Positions 35,043 through 44,683 are shown, counted from the first letter of the stretch. The stretch is DNA of 64,000 bases from Pseudomonadota bacterium (GCA_021783695.1 JAJXTO010000006.1:1-64000), one strand, 5' to 3'. The notes: generated from the sequence alone by a model not told the origin. Numbers and translations: made by a program.

Positions 35043-35339
35043 ATGGCTGAACGGATGGGCATTGCCCTGGGAATGATCGAGACGCGCGGACTGGTGCCGG
35101 CAATTGAAGCGGCTGACGCCATGTGCAAGGCCGCTGACGTACGCCTGATCGGACGCCAGTTTGTGGGGGGCGGCTATGTCACCGTGCTGGTGCGTGGCGA
35201 AACAGGAGCGGTGAATGCAGCAGTGCGTGCTGGCGCCGATGCATGCGAGCGTGTGGGTGACGGCCTGGTGGCTGCGCACATCATTGCTCGCGTACACAGT
35301 GAAGTCGAGGGCATCCTGCCCGAAGCGCCGACGGCCTGA
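35043..35339 (+). CDS. csoS1C: Carboxysome hexameric shell protein CsoS1 (first copy, csoS1C position)
   Basis: 98 residues, single BMC domain: MIETRGLVPAIEAADAM, GRQFVGGGYVTVLVRGET (the FVGGG pore loop) and GDGLVAAHIIARVH. It tiles shell facets. It differs from the next copy at only a few residues (MAERMG start, Asp for Glu near residue 38). Strong ribosome site AAGGAG 6-7 nt before ATG. Order in the cluster matches csoS1C-csoS1A-csoS1B in Halothiobacillus. Confidence 0.96.
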   Translation: MAERMGIALGMIETRGLVPAIEAADAMCKAADVRLIGRQFVGGGYVTVLVRGETGAVNAAVRAGADACERVGDGLVAAHIIARVHSEVEGILPEAPTA

Positions 35340-35383
35340 GCCGACGGTAGGCATTGGTAATTGAACCCTTTAAGGAGCGAAAA

Positions 35384-35680
35384 ATGGCGAATGTGAATGG
35401 AATTGCCCTGGGAATGATCGAAACCCGCGGACTGGTACCGGCGATTGAAGCGGCTGATGCCATGTGCAAGGCGGCGGAAGTGCGACTGATCGGTCGCCAG
35501 TTCGTTGGGGGCGGCTATGTCACCGTGCTGGTGCGTGGCGAAACCGGTGCTGTGAACGCGGCCGTGCGTGCTGGCGCCGATGCATGCGAGCGCGTGGGTG
35601 ACGGCTTGGTGGCTGCGCACATCATTGCCCGCGTGCACAGTGAAGTCGAGGGTATCCTGCCCGAAGCACCGACCGCCTGA
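35384..35680 (+). CDS. csoS1A: Carboxysome hexameric shell protein CsoS1 (second copy, csoS1A position)
   Basis: 98 residues beginning MANVNGIALGMIETRGLVPA, otherwise almost identical to the first copy through the BMC fold. AAGGAG precedes the ATG by 8 nt. Near identity at DNA level across the three copies suggests recent duplication or gene conversion. Which paralogue is CsoS1A or CsoS1C is assigned by position only. Confidence 0.95.
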   Translation: MANVNGIALGMIETRGLVPAIEAADAMCKAAEVRLIGRQFVGGGYVTVLVRGETGAVNAAVRAGADACERVGDGLVAAHIIARVHSEVEGILPEAPTA

Positions 35681-35764
35681 TCGGCGATCGGCATGAACGC
35701 ACCAAACCCGCCAGCATGGCTGCGACCTGCGGCGGAAAAGGTGAAACCTGATGGAGATTCAGCA

Positions 35765-36103
35765 ATGACAAGTGTGACGGGTATTGCCCTTGGCATGATC
35801 GAAACGCGCGGATTGGTCCCGGCAATTGAGGCGGCTGACGCCATGTGCAAGGCGGCAGACGTGCGACTGATCGGTCGACAGTTTGTGGGCGGTGGTTACG
35901 TGACTGTGCTGGTGCGCGGCGAAACCGGTGCGGTGAATGCGGCCGTGCGCGCTGGCGCCGACGCATGCGAGCGCGTGGGTGACGGCCTGGTGGCTGCGCA
36001 CATCATTGCCCGCGTGCATGGTGAGGTCGAGGGCATCCTGCCGACCACGCCCGATGCGGATGGCAGCGGTCGCGATGCCGAAATCACATCCACCCGCAGC
36101 TGA
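35765..36103 (+). CDS. csoS1B: Carboxysome hexameric shell protein CsoS1 with C-terminal extension (csoS1B position)
   Basis: 112 residues: the same BMC domain (start MTSVTGIALGMIETRGL) plus about 14 extra residues (PDADGSGRDAEITSTRS end). CsoS1B proteins carry such an extension. The start at 35765 (GGAGA 8-9 nt upstream) fits the family; the open frame upstream from 35693 lacks a good site. It closes the csoS1 triplet and is 14 bp from the ferritin-like gene. Confidence 0.95.
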   Translation: MTSVTGIALGMIETRGLVPAIEAADAMCKAADVRLIGRQFVGGGYVTVLVRGETGAVNAAVRAGADACERVGDGLVAAHIIARVHGEVEGILPTTPDADGSGRDAEITSTRS

Positions 36104-36117
36104 TTGCGGGGGCTGAC

Positions 36118-36549
36118 ATGGCTGTGGATTCCCGCACTTTGGGTTGGATGACGCGTGCGCTTGGTCATGAGATGGCCGCGGTGCAGCAGTATCTCGCTCA
36201 AAGCGTGCTGGCCCGGTTATGGGGCGACACGGCTTTGGCTGCAGACCTGCGCCAAGAGGCGTTGGAAGAACTTGATCATGCGGGCCTGCTGATGGAGCAA
36301 CTCATTCTCCACGGCATTGCGCCTTCTGCCGGAAATCTGCCGACAGCCCGCCTCGGGCGCAGTGCGGCCGAGTTGCATGCACACGATGCCCAGTTGGAAG
36401 CGGCAGCAGTGCATCTTTATGCAGACGCTTTGCGCCATGCGCAACGAGTTCGTGACAACGATTCAGCAGCGTTGTTTGCGCGCCTGTTGGATGAAGAGTC
36501 TCAACATCTGCAGCGGGTGCAACAAACCGAAGGAGCATCGCATGGATGA
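36118..36549 (+). CDS. Ferritin/bacterioferritin-like protein of the cso operon
   Basis: 143 residues forming a four-helix ferritin-like bundle: one Glu-rich helix (HEMAAVQQYLAQS), then EALEELDHAGLLMEQLI with the typical E-x-x-H di-iron pair, and a late DEESQHLQRV helix supplying the last ligands. Related genes sit in many alpha-carboxysome operons. The role there is not established; iron storage or oxygen/redox handling are possibilities. The stop overlaps the next gene by 8 nt. Confidence 0.85.
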   Translation: MAVDSRTLGWMTRALGHEMAAVQQYLAQSVLARLWGDTALAADLRQEALEELDHAGLLMEQLILHGIAPSAGNLPTARLGRSAAELHAHDAQLEAAAVHLYADALRHAQRVRDNDSAALFARLLDEESQHLQRVQQTEGASHG

Positions 36550-36808
36550 AACCACGACCGGCTGGCGGGAGCAGGGCAAGCCGCCAGCGCTGTTCAAACG
36601 GTTTGCTTTTGAAAGTTACGGACAGACACGGGCTTTTCTCGACGCCCTGGCCGCACTGTCTGAGGAAACCGGGCGGCACCCTCAAAACATCAATTTCGGC
36701 ACGACCTACGTCAACATTACTCTGGATGCGACGGATGGCAAGATGATGGGGGATGCAGAGCACGCGTTCGCCGCGCAGATCGACGCCCTGGCGGCGGGGC
36801 CGGGTTGA
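36542..36808 (+). CDS. Alpha-carboxysome RuBisCO assembly factor acRAF (pterin-dehydratase-like)
   Basis: 88 residues with the pterin-4-alpha-carbinolamine dehydratase fold seen in acRAF: KRFAFESYGQTRAFLDALAALSEETGRHPQNINFGTTYVNITLDA. The His-x-x-Asn region is kept but the normal catalytic His pair is incomplete, in agreement with a chaperone rather than an enzyme. It is known to aid RuBisCO assembly in alpha-carboxysome bacteria. Overlap with the ferritin-like gene and 3 bp to mcdA indicate one operon. Confidence 0.88.
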   Translation: MDETTTGWREQGKPPALFKRFAFESYGQTRAFLDALAALSEETGRHPQNINFGTTYVNITLDATDGKMMGDAEHAFAAQIDALAAGPG

Positions 36809-36811
36809 GCC

Positions 36812-37450
36812 ATGGCTGCCGCCAAGGTGCTGGCCGTCATCAACCAGAAAGGCGGCGCCGGTAAAACCACGCTGGCCATGAACCTCGCCGCAGGTCTGGC
36901 GAGACGGGGTTCGACCGTGGTCGTCGATCTAGACCCGCAGGGTTCGGCATTGCAGTGGGGCGGGGCTGGAGCTCAGCCTTATCCGGCCACGGTCAAACAG
37001 ATCTCGGGACGCTGGGATGGCGGTGCGCTGCGGCAGACCTACAAGGCCTATCAGCATATCGTCCTCGATTGCCCGCCCTCGCTGGACAGCCATGCATCCA
37101 GTCAGGCGTTGCGTTCGAGTGATGTCGCGTTGATTCCCGTCTTGCCTTCGCCCGTTGATCTGTGGGCCAGCCTGCGCTTGCCGCAGGAGGTCGATGCTGC
37201 GCGCATGCAGAATCCGGGGCTGCGCGCGTTTCTGGTGCTCAATCAGATCGAGCAACGCAGTGCACTTTCGGCTGCGATGCAGGATGCGTTGGCTGAGTTC
37301 GGATTGCCCGTGCTGCGCGCTGCCTTGCGCCGCCGGGCCATATACCGCGCAGCAGCGCTGGACGGCCTCTCGGTCTACCAGATGGGTGCCCGCGGTCAGG
37401 GCGCTGCAGATGAAATCGACGCCATAATCAAGGAGGTTTACCCATCATGA
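36812..37450 (+). CDS. mcdA: Carboxysome-positioning ATPase McdA (ParA family)
   Basis: 212 residues with a deviant Walker A ([16 protein letters not shown], about residues 12-25), Walker A' [11 protein letters not shown], and VLDCPPSLD. These are the ParA/MinD family motifs. McdA oscillates or forms gradients on the nucleoid and spaces carboxysomes with McdB, so each daughter inherits them. It overlaps mcdB by 4 nt (ATGA). Confidence 0.92.
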   Translation: MAAAKVLAVINQKGGAGKTTLAMNLAAGLARRGSTVVVDLDPQGSALQWGGAGAQPYPATVKQISGRWDGGALRQTYKAYQHIVLDCPPSLDSHASSQALRSSDVALIPVLPSPVDLWASLRLPQEVDAARMQNPGLRAFLVLNQIEQRSALSAAMQDALAEFGLPVLRAALRRRAIYRAAALDGLSVYQMGARGQGAADEIDAIIKEVYPS

Positions 37451-37680
37451 GCAGCATCAAGGATAAATTGACACAGAGCGTGCGCCAGGCCCGCTCCGCA
37501 AAGACGGCAAGAGTAGATGCCGTCAGCCCGGCGCTTGCGCGTAAACCTGTTGCAAAGCCAACAGCCCCAGTCGCCAAGGCGGCTGCGCAATCCGCGCCAA
37601 ATGTTCAAGTTTCCCGGTTTGCGACAGAGCCCTCTTCGTCGGCTGCAACGCTGTTCCCGCAACGCGTCTGGCCCGATTGA
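37447..37680 (+). CDS. mcdB: Carboxysome-positioning adaptor McdB (alpha type)
   Basis: 77 residues, positively charged and disordered, rich in Ala/Lys/Pro ([20 protein letters not shown]) with a C-terminal aromatic motif (LFPQRVWPD). Small proteins with a C-terminal Trp-containing tail next to mcdA are the alpha-McdB type. McdB links McdA to carboxysomes and can phase-separate. The assignment is by position, charge and tail because these proteins are poorly conserved. Confidence 0.8.
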   Translation: MSSIKDKLTQSVRQARSAKTARVDAVSPALARKPVAKPTAPVAKAAAQSAPNVQVSRFATEPSSSAATLFPQRVWPD

Positions 37681-37738
37681 GCAGAATTCGCACCGCATGG
37701 CCGCTCCGCGGCGCGGTGCTTTGTTGAAAGAGATTGCC

Positions 37739-38671
37739 ATGCGTCACGACGACTACGTTCGCACTTATGCCCCCCGCCAGGACTCGCGTCCTGCACGGTC
37801 TGTCTCCGTCATGCAGGCCGCACACCGACCTGCTGCCGATTTCGGCGGCACAACAACCGGCTCGCCCGCAGCCAGTGCCCTGGACGCTTACCGCGTGCCA
37901 CAGGAGCCGTATTACCGCGGCGTGAGTGACGAGATAGACTTGTACGAGGCCGCTTATTCCGTGCGGCTGCCCGTCATGCTCAAGGGGCCAACGGGCTGCG
38001 GCAAGACCCGCTTCGTCGAATATATGGCCTGGAAGTTGGGTAAGCCCTTGGTGACCGTGGCCTGCAATGAGGACATGACCGCTTCCGATCTGGTTGGCCG
38101 CTTCCTGCTCGACGCCAGCGGCACCCGCTGGCAGGATGGCCCGCTGGCCATGGCCGCACGACTCGGTGCGATTTGCTACCTCGACGAAGTGGTCGAGGCG
38201 CGGCAGGACACTACCGTGGCCATCCATCCGCTCACCGATGCCCGTCGCATCCTACCGCTGGAGAAGAAGGGTGAGATCATTCAGGCGCATCCTGATTTCC
38301 AGTTGGTGATTTCCTACAACCCTGGCTATCAGAGCCTGATGAAGGACTTGAAGCAGTCCACCAAGCAGCGCTTCGCTGCGCTCGATTTTCATTATCCCGA
38401 GCATGAGGTCGAGGCCGAGATCGTGGCGCACGAGTCGGGCGTCGGTCTGGATGTGGCGAAAAACCTGGTGCACATTGCCGAGCGTTCGCGCAACCTCAAG
38501 GGGCACGGTCTGGACGAAGGCTTGTCCACCCGGATGCTGATCTACGCTGGCTCGCTCATCGCGCAGGGTGTCGCGCCCTTGGGCGCCTGCCGGATGGCGC
38601 TGGTGCGGCCGATCACAGACGATCCCGACATGCGCGATGCGCTGGACGCTGCGGTGACCACCTACTTCTGA
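37739..38671 (+). CDS. cbbQ: RuBisCO activase motor subunit CbbQ
   Basis: 310 residues, AAA+ (MoxR-like). Walker A GPTGCGKT lies at residues 83-90, Walker [12 protein letters not shown] near 145, and the arginine-finger region [10 protein letters not shown] follows. With CbbO it forms a Q6O1 motor that removes inhibitory sugars from RuBisCO. A 45-residue disordered N-terminus (positive, Arg-rich) precedes the core; ATG 37739 has AAAGAG upstream, though an in-frame ATG at 37697 exists. It starts 58 nt after mcdB. Confidence 0.93.
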   Translation: MRHDDYVRTYAPRQDSRPARSVSVMQAAHRPAADFGGTTTGSPAASALDAYRVPQEPYYRGVSDEIDLYEAAYSVRLPVMLKGPTGCGKTRFVEYMAWKLGKPLVTVACNEDMTASDLVGRFLLDASGTRWQDGPLAMAARLGAICYLDEVVEARQDTTVAIHPLTDARRILPLEKKGEIIQAHPDFQLVISYNPGYQSLMKDLKQSTKQRFAALDFHYPEHEVEAEIVAHESGVGLDVAKNLVHIAERSRNLKGHGLDEGLSTRMLIYAGSLIAQGVAPLGACRMALVRPITDDPDMRDALDAAVTTYF

Positions 38672-38734
38672 CATCCGGTTGCACTGCAGCCAGCTAGTCG
38701 CCCAGGGCGATAGGCTGCGCGAATTGAATCCATC

Positions 38735-41092
38735 ATGGCCATCCACCTCGAAGAATTCCAGGAACTCGTTGACGAGTTGCCCAGTGGCGCGCAGGATCTC
38801 TTGCGCGCATCCTGGAATGAGGCCGCCCGTGCGTTCTCCTCGCGCGGGCTGGACAACTTCCTCAAGGGCGCTGTGGCGCTGCACCAGCTCGGTCGCGGCG
38901 AGGAGTTGGTCGTCACTTATCTACAGTCCATGCCCGAGTTGGCGCGTGCCATCGGCGAGGACGTATTGCCTGACCTGGTCAATTTTCTCCTGTCCATGGC
39001 GTCCAAGACCTCCGGGCAGGTGCTGGCGCTCATCGCAGGCACCGCGCCGCTGGCCGGCCTGCGGCTGGGTGATGAGGAATTGTTCCGCCAGTTTCTCAGC
39101 GTGCTCGCGCTCATGCTGGCGCAGGCGCCGCGGGGCCTGCGCCCCATGCTGGAAAACCTGGAGCGGCTGCTGTCTCAGCTCACTCTGGGTGGCCTGCGCC
39201 GCTGGGTGCAATGGGGCGCGCAGGCTTACAAGGCCGACTTTGAAGGCCAAGTCGCTTACTTCTCCCTGAAAAGCCCCGATGCGCTATCCGTGCTGCAGCA
39301 GGAGCGGAAAGGTACGCTGTTCGTGGATGTGCAGCGCAGGCTCAATATCTATCTGCGTGCCATGTGGGGCCGCGATTTTTTTCTGCGCCCGACCGCGGGC
39401 GATTTCGAGAATCGCGAAGGGCTCAAGCCCTACATCGATCGCTATGTCGTTCATATCGCCGATGCCTATGACGACTACCGTCCCATGGGACCGGACACCC
39501 CGGCCGAGCAGGTGGTCAGTGCGCTGGACGTGTATCGCGCTGCGGTCAACCACTGCGCCGCGCATTTGATGTTCACGGTTGAGCCTTTGTCGATGCAGAT
39601 GCTCTCACCGATGCAGATCGGGCTGATCGAGGTGGTGGAAGACGCGCGTGTCGAAGCACTGGCCATCGCCCAGTTTCCCAATATGCGCGAGGCCTGGCTG
39701 GCCCTGCAGCCGCCACCCGACCATGCCGAGCCCAAGACGGTGGGGGACCTGCTCAATCGTCTGGCGGGCGCGCTGCTGGAGGAGCACTCAGCCGACCCGC
39801 ATCCCTGGGTGCAGCAAGGCGTGGCATTGTTTCGCGCGCAGCCCGATCTGTATGACCCGAAGTTCAGCTGGAATGTGGGTATTGATCTCTCGCACAGCCT
39901 GCTCTCGCTCGATCTGCCCGACTACAACCGCCGCACCGATGGTCTGCGTGCGATCTACCGCGACGACAACCGTGCCATCTGGGAGCTGGAAGAGTACGAC
40001 GAGGCGCAGGCGCTGCAGGCGACTTGGGAGACGCAGCAGCAGGTGCGGCGCAAGGTCAGCGTCATGGAGATGGTCAACGAGGTCGATAACGAGTTCGCGG
40101 GCGACGATGCTCAGGAGGTCTGGATCCTGCCCACCGAGTTCTACCTCGACCAGGAAGGCGTGACCATCAACTCGCTCGAAGGACGCCCGCCGATCTCCGA
40201 GCCCTTCCACTATCCCGAGTGGGACTATCAGATCCAGCTCGACCGCCCCAGTTGGGTCACGGTGCTGGAGCGTCATCCGCCGGTGGGCGACCTGGCGGTG
40301 ATTGATGCCGTCCTGGCGGAGCACAAGCCGGTTGTCGCGCGTCTGAAATTTCTCATCGAGTCCATGATTCCGCAGGGCCTGCAGCGTATTCGGCACCAGG
40401 AGGACGGCGACGACATCGACATCGATGCCGCCGTGCGCGCCATGACCGATTTGCGAATGGGCGTGCAGCCAGACCCGCGCATCATGGTGCGGCTCAAGCG
40501 CGCGCAGCGCGATCTGGCCGTGATGGTGCTGCTCGACATGTCCGAGTCGTCCAACGACAAGGTGCGTGGTCACGACTACTCAGTGCTCGACCTGACCCGT
40601 TCGGCCACCGTGCTGCTGGCCGAAGCCCTGCAGCGTATCGGCGACCCGTTCGCCATCCACGGCTTCTGCTCCGACGGGCGGCATGACGTGCACTACTACC
40701 GCTTCAAGGATTTCGATCAGCCCTACGGCGATCTCGCCAAGGCGAGACTGGCGGGAATGAAGGGTCACTTCTCCACCCGTATGGGCGCTGCGCTGCGCCA
40801 TGCGGGGCACTACCTGGCGGAGCAACCCAAGCGGAAGAAAATCTGCTTCATCGTCACCGACGGTGAGCCCGCCGACAACGATGTGCGCGACCCGCAATAT
40901 CTGCGGCACGACACCAAGCGCGCGGTCGAGCAACTGCTGCAGCAGGGCGTCACGGTCTACGCACTGTCGCTCGATCCGCACGCCGATCTGTACGTTTCGC
41001 GCATCTTCGGCCTCAAGAACTTCACGGTGATCGACAAGGTCGAGCGCCTGCCCGAAAAACTTCCCATGCTCTACATGAGCCTCACCCGCTGA
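38735..41092 (+). CDS. cbbO: RuBisCO activase adaptor CbbO (von Willebrand A domain)
   Basis: 785 residues. The N-terminal two thirds are the CbbO helical region; the C-terminal part is a von Willebrand A domain whose metal site is DMSES (Asp601, Ser603, Ser605) followed by [10 protein letters not shown]. CbbO docks on inhibited RuBisCO via this domain while CbbQ supplies ATP hydrolysis. It starts 63 nt after cbbQ. Length is normal for the family. Confidence 0.93.
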   Translation: MAIHLEEFQELVDELPSGAQDLLRASWNEAARAFSSRGLDNFLKGAVALHQLGRGEELVVTYLQSMPELARAIGEDVLPDLVNFLLSMASKTSGQVLALIAGTAPLAGLRLGDEELFRQFLSVLALMLAQAPRGLRPMLENLERLLSQLTLGGLRRWVQWGAQAYKADFEGQVAYFSLKSPDALSVLQQERKGTLFVDVQRRLNIYLRAMWGRDFFLRPTAGDFENREGLKPYIDRYVVHIADAYDDYRPMGPDTPAEQVVSALDVYRAAVNHCAAHLMFTVEPLSMQMLSPMQIGLIEVVEDARVEALAIAQFPNMREAWLALQPPPDHAEPKTVGDLLNRLAGALLEEHSADPHPWVQQGVALFRAQPDLYDPKFSWNVGIDLSHSLLSLDLPDYNRRTDGLRAIYRDDNRAIWELEEYDEAQALQATWETQQQVRRKVSVMEMVNEVDNEFAGDDAQEVWILPTEFYLDQEGVTINSLEGRPPISEPFHYPEWDYQIQLDRPSWVTVLERHPPVGDLAVIDAVLAEHKPVVARLKFLIESMIPQGLQRIRHQEDGDDIDIDAAVRAMTDLRMGVQPDPRIMVRLKRAQRDLAVMVLLDMSESSNDKVRGHDYSVLDLTRSATVLLAEALQRIGDPFAIHGFCSDGRHDVHYYRFKDFDQPYGDLAKARLAGMKGHFSTRMGAALRHAGHYLAEQPKRKKICFIVTDGEPADNDVRDPQYLRHDTKRAVEQLLQQGVTVYALSLDPHADLYVSRIFGLKNFTVIDKVERLPEKLPMLYMSLTR

Positions 41093-41105
41093 AGGCGCGC
41101 TCGGC

Positions 41106-41735
41106 ATGAAAATCTCCCTGCGCACTTTCGTCTTCATTGATGCCCTGCAGCCGCAGCTGGCATCCTATCTGGCAACGTCCTCGCAAGGCTTTCTGCCGGT
41201 GCCCGGCGATGCCTGCCTGTGGGTGGAGGTGGCGCCCGGCATGGCGGTGCACAGCCTGTCGGACACAGCGCTTAAAAAGACCAGTGTGCGCATGGGTGAG
41301 CAGGTGGTGGAGCGTTCGTTCGGCTCCATGGAACTGCACTTCAGGAATCAGAGCGAGGTCCTCGCTGCGGGCGAGGCCATTCTCAGTCAGCTCGGCACGC
41401 GAGAAGATGCGCGTCTGCGCTGCAAGGTGGCGTGGAACGAAATCATCCGCGCCATCACGCCTGATCACTCCACCCTGATCAACCGACAGTTCCGCAAGGG
41501 CTCCATGCTTCTGCCAGGCAAGAGCATGTTTATCCTGGAAGTGGAGCCCGCGGGCTATATCGTGTATGCCGCCAACGAGGCCGAGAAGGCGGCGCAGGTC
41601 ACACTTGTGGATGTGCGGCCGTTCGGCACCTTCGGTCGGCTCACCATGATGGGTAATGAAGCCGAGGCTGCCGAGGCGCAGCGCGCGGCGATTGCCGCCA
41701 TCGAGCGACTGAACCAGTCCGCGACGCATCACTGA
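41106..41735 (+). CDS. csoS1D: Trimeric tandem-BMC shell protein CsoS1D
   Basis: 209 residues with two fused BMC domains. [21 protein letters not shown] and [18 protein letters not shown], then [17 protein letters not shown] and [20 protein letters not shown], match CsoS1D from cyanobacterial alpha-carboxysomes closely. CsoS1D trimers stack and can open or close a large gated pore, perhaps for RuBP. It lies 13 bp after cbbO, inside the operon. Confidence 0.93.
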   Translation: MKISLRTFVFIDALQPQLASYLATSSQGFLPVPGDACLWVEVAPGMAVHSLSDTALKKTSVRMGEQVVERSFGSMELHFRNQSEVLAAGEAILSQLGTREDARLRCKVAWNEIIRAITPDHSTLINRQFRKGSMLLPGKSMFILEVEPAGYIVYAANEAEKAAQVTLVDVRPFGTFGRLTMMGNEAEAAEAQRAAIAAIERLNQSATHH

Positions 41736-41752
41736 ACGGACGCGCACACCTC

Positions 41753-42577
41753 ATGGATATTGATTCCACCGCCAAGCGACTGTTGTTTTCCACCGTGCGG
41801 GTCGACACCGTGCTCGATGACGGCAGCGAAGGCTCGGGTACCGCCTTCGTCGTGCGCCATGCGCATGTCCGAGGCGTGTCGGATTTTGTCGTCACCAACC
41901 GCCACTTGGTCGAAGGAGTGCGACGTGGCGGGCTGGTGTTCACGCAAAAGCGCCAGGGCAGACCCGCGTTCGGCCAGCGTTTCCAGCTCAACATCGATGA
42001 ATTTCCCGCAGCATGGCATCTTCATCCAGATGCCGAGGTCGATCTGGCCCTCGTGCCGCTGGCGCCGCTGCAGCAGGCTGCGCAACAGCAGGGCGTGGAA
42101 CTCTATGTCGAGCCGATCGACAGTCGCCTCATCCCCGACGCGGCCACTTGGCAGCAGTTTGACGCGCTTGAAGATGTTTTGTTCGTCGGCTATCCCAGCG
42201 GGGTGTGGGATCAGGTCAACCTCATGCCCATCCTGCGGCGCGGCACCACGGCCACGCCGGCCGCGCTGGATTTCGAAGGGCACCGCCAGTTCCTCATCGA
42301 CGCAGCGGTCTATCCCGGTTCCAGCGGCAGCCCGGTGTTCATCGAACGCCGTGGCGGACAGATTTCCCGGCGCGAGGCCACGCGCGACCTGTTGTTTGCC
42401 GGCGTGGTGGCCGCGGTGTTCTTCCGAGAGGAGGCGCACCACATTGTTCCCGCTCCCGTCCCTGCAAACAACCGTAGTATGGCACTGGGTTCGGAGATGA
42501 TCGATCTTGGGCTGATCATCAAATCCGATAAAGTCTTCGAACTCATTCACTCCTACCTGCAACGCTGGGTAGGCTGA
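41753..42577 (+). CDS. Trypsin-like serine protease in the carboxysome operon
   Basis: 274 residues with an apparent complete catalytic triad: His51 in FVVTNRHLVEG, Asp97 in HPDAEVDLALVPL and Ser191 in VYPGSSGSPVF (GxSGxP). There is no signal peptide, so it is probably cytoplasmic. No PDZ domain follows, unlike DegP. I do not recognise a named carboxysome role. It starts 17 bp after csoS1D and is followed by a small acidic protein, so it is likely expressed with the shell genes. Processing or quality control of a carboxysome protein is possible but only an inference. Confidence 0.8.
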   Translation: MDIDSTAKRLLFSTVRVDTVLDDGSEGSGTAFVVRHAHVRGVSDFVVTNRHLVEGVRRGGLVFTQKRQGRPAFGQRFQLNIDEFPAAWHLHPDAEVDLALVPLAPLQQAAQQQGVELYVEPIDSRLIPDAATWQQFDALEDVLFVGYPSGVWDQVNLMPILRRGTTATPAALDFEGHRQFLIDAAVYPGSSGSPVFIERRGGQISRREATRDLLFAGVVAAVFFREEAHHIVPAPVPANNRSMALGSEMIDLGLIIKSDKVFELIHSYLQRWVG

Positions 42578-42609
42578 TCCTAGGTAACGCGATCAGCCAG
42601 CACCGCATC

Positions 42610-42936
42610 ATGCACGATCGAAACGAGTTCACCATGCAAGACAAACCGCTCTATCCCGGCTATCACGCTGACGCGCATGGCATCACCCAACTTGGGCGGG
42701 TTGTTCTCGACGCCTGGGTATTTGGCATGCTGCCCGAGACGGAAGACTGCAAGGGGTGGGATTTGCAGCGCATGCAAGGCCTGATGCAAAGAGTAGAGGC
42801 GCAGTGGGATCAGTACGGCAATCTGCCCAGCCGCCTTCCGGCCGAGTTGGCTGAGCGCCATCGCGTTCTGTATGACCGCGCGATGCAGAGAGCGCAGGAC
42901 AAGGGCTGGAACGCCGAACTGGATGACGACGACTGA
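42610..42936 (+). CDS. Small acidic protein of unknown function
   Basis: 108 residues (100 if ATG 42634 is used). It holds YPGYHADAHGITQLGRVVLDA, WVFGMLPETEDCKGWDL and a helical region (QRMQGLMQRVEAQWDQY), then a very acidic end (AELDDDD). The pattern does not match a family I know. 32 bp separate it from the protease gene and 60 bp from the transaldolase gene, so it lies in the carboxysome operon. It may be a partner or substrate of the protease; this is speculation. Neither start has a strong ribosome site. Confidence 0.6.
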   Translation: MHDRNEFTMQDKPLYPGYHADAHGITQLGRVVLDAWVFGMLPETEDCKGWDLQRMQGLMQRVEAQWDQYGNLPSRLPAELAERHRVLYDRAMQRAQDKGWNAELDDDD

Positions 42937-42996
42937 TCTGGTGGGGCGGCCCGCCCGTAACATGCATGCTTCGCTTCAGCTGTTGCACAGTCCCTC

Positions 42997-43941
42997 ATGA
43001 CCGCACTTGATTCGCTGGCTACTTCCACCGTGATTGTGGTGGATACCGCTGATTTGGATCTGCTGTCACGCTGGCATGCGCGAGATGCCACGACCAATCC
43101 CAGTCTGATTCGCAAGGCAGCCGCCGATCCGCGCTATGCCAGACTCGTCGCGGCGGCCGTGCGCGGTTCTGCTGATGTGAACGACCGCCTGGACGACTTG
43201 CTCGTGGCATTCGGGCTGGAGATCCTCCAGCGTCTGCCCGGTCGGGTGTCCACCGAGGTCGACGCCCGACTGTCGCACGATACTGAAGGCACCGTGCGGC
43301 GTGCCCGCGCGCTGTCGGCGCGCTACGCCGCTGTCGGCGTGCCACAAGAACGCGTGCTCATCAAGATCGCTGCGACCTGGGAAGGCATCGTCGCGGCACG
43401 CTCGCTCGAAGATGAGGGCATCCAATGCAATCTCACTCTGTTGTTCAGTCTCGCCCAAGCGCAAGCTTGCGCTGCTGCTGGCGTGCAGTTGATTTCCCCA
43501 TTTGTGGGGCGCATCACTGACTGGTATCGCTCCCAGGATGGTGCGGCATGGGACGCTGGGGCGCACCGCGGTGCCAACGATCCGGGGGTGCAGGCGGTGG
43601 CGCGGATCTGGCGGTATTACAAACAGCAAGGCGTGCCGACGGAGGTGATGGGTGCGAGTTTCCGCGACATGGACCAGATCGCTGCGCTCGCGGGTTGCGA
43701 TCTTCTCACCATTCCGCCTACTCTCCTCGACGCCTTGGCGGCAAGCGGCCAGGCCATGCCGCAGCAGCTCGACGCGGCCCGCTGCGGACCCGTCGCTGAC
43801 GCATCGCCGCCCGTGCTGTGTCAGGAGTGCTTCGCGCGGGACATGAGTGAAAACCGCATGGCCACAGAAAAACTGCAGGAAGGCGTGCGTCTGTTCAGTG
43901 CAGATACGCAAGCTGTTCTGCTGCAGCTGGCCCAGGCTTGA
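42997..43941 (+). CDS. tal: Transaldolase
   Basis: 314 residues of the class I transaldolase fold: start IVVDTADLDLLSRW, DATTNPSLIRKAA, the Schiff-base Lys in RVLIKIAATWEGI, NLTLLFSLAQAQACA and ISPFVGRITDWY. It links sugar phosphates of the pentose and Calvin cycles. It follows the small acidic protein by 60 bp and completes the operon with rsmE. It offers a second route beside the aldolase/FBPase path encoded after cbbR. Confidence 0.93.
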   Translation: MTALDSLATSTVIVVDTADLDLLSRWHARDATTNPSLIRKAAADPRYARLVAAAVRGSADVNDRLDDLLVAFGLEILQRLPGRVSTEVDARLSHDTEGTVRRARALSARYAAVGVPQERVLIKIAATWEGIVAARSLEDEGIQCNLTLLFSLAQAQACAAAGVQLISPFVGRITDWYRSQDGAAWDAGAHRGANDPGVQAVARIWRYYKQQGVPTEVMGASFRDMDQIAALAGCDLLTIPPTLLDALAASGQAMPQQLDAARCGPVADASPPVLCQECFARDMSENRMATEKLQEGVRLFSADTQAVLLQLAQA

Positions 43942-43969
43942 CGCATTTCTGCTTCCCCAAATCACATCC

Positions 43970-44683
43970 ATGCCATTTCGTTTTTTCATTCCGCCTTCCG
44001 AGGCGGCGCTGGCGGCTGGGCCTGTTCCCATGCCCGCAGCGACGGCGCGGCATGTCAAGGTGCTGCGGCTGACGATGGGGGAGGTGGTGCGCGTGTTTGA
44101 CGGCGTCGGCGGAGAGTGGGAAGGAGAGGTGCTCGACGGCCGGACTTTTCTGCTCCATCGGCATCATGCAATCGAGCGCGAGGCCGACGTACGTGTCATG
44201 CTTGCAGTTGGCATGCCAGCCAACGAACGCATGGATGCCCTGGTGGAAAAGGCGGTGGAACTGGGTGTGGCTCGCATTCAACCTCTCCTGAGTCGGCGCA
44301 GCGTGCTGCGACTGCACGGTGAGCGCGCCGAGCGCCGGGTGGCGCATTGGCAGGGTGTTGCCATTGCCGCCTGCGAGCAGTGCGGCCGTAACCGTGTTCC
44401 GGTGATCGCGCCTGTGGCCACGTTGCAGGAGTGGCTGAGGCAGATGGAGGGCGACTGTGCCGGGGGGCACCGCTGTCTTCTGAGTCCAACCGCAACGGCG
44501 CCGCTCCAACCTTTTGTGCAGGGCGACGTTGTGTGGATGGTTTCCGGCCCGGAAGGCGGCCTGGACGAAGAGGAAATCACAATGCTGATGCGCGCCCGCT
44601 TTCGCCCCGTCAGCCTGGGGCCGAGAGTGCTCCGGGCAGATACTGCGCCGCTAGCCGCGTTGGTGCGGGCTGGAGTGGGCTGA
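43970..44683 (+). CDS. rsmE: 16S rRNA m3U1498 methyltransferase RsmE
   Basis: 237 residues of the RsmE (SPOUT) family: MPFRFFIPPSEAALAAG start, VEKAVELGVARIQPL with SRRSVLRL, and the knot segment VSGPEGGLDEEEITMLMRA plus LGPRVLRADTAPLAAL. It methylates U1498 in 16S rRNA. It sits 28 bp after transaldolase, so it may be co-transcribed although unrelated to carbon fixation. Its end overlaps the 3' end of cbbR on the other strand by 33 bp. Confidence 0.93.
   Translation: MPFRFFIPPSEAALAAGPVPMPAATARHVKVLRLTMGEVVRVFDGVGGEWEGEVLDGRTFLLHRHHAIEREADVRVMLAVGMPANERMDALVEKAVELGVARIQPLLSRRSVLRLHGERAERRVAHWQGVAIAACEQCGRNRVPVIAPVATLQEWLRQMEGDCAGGHRCLLSPTATAPLQPFVQGDVVWMVSGPEGGLDEEEITMLMRARFRPVSLGPRVLRADTAPLAALVRAGVG

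Noticed and set aside
35043-36103. Tandem repeat array or CRISPR
   Set aside because: The roughly 350-bp periodic similarity is three intact csoS1 genes, each with its own ribosome site.
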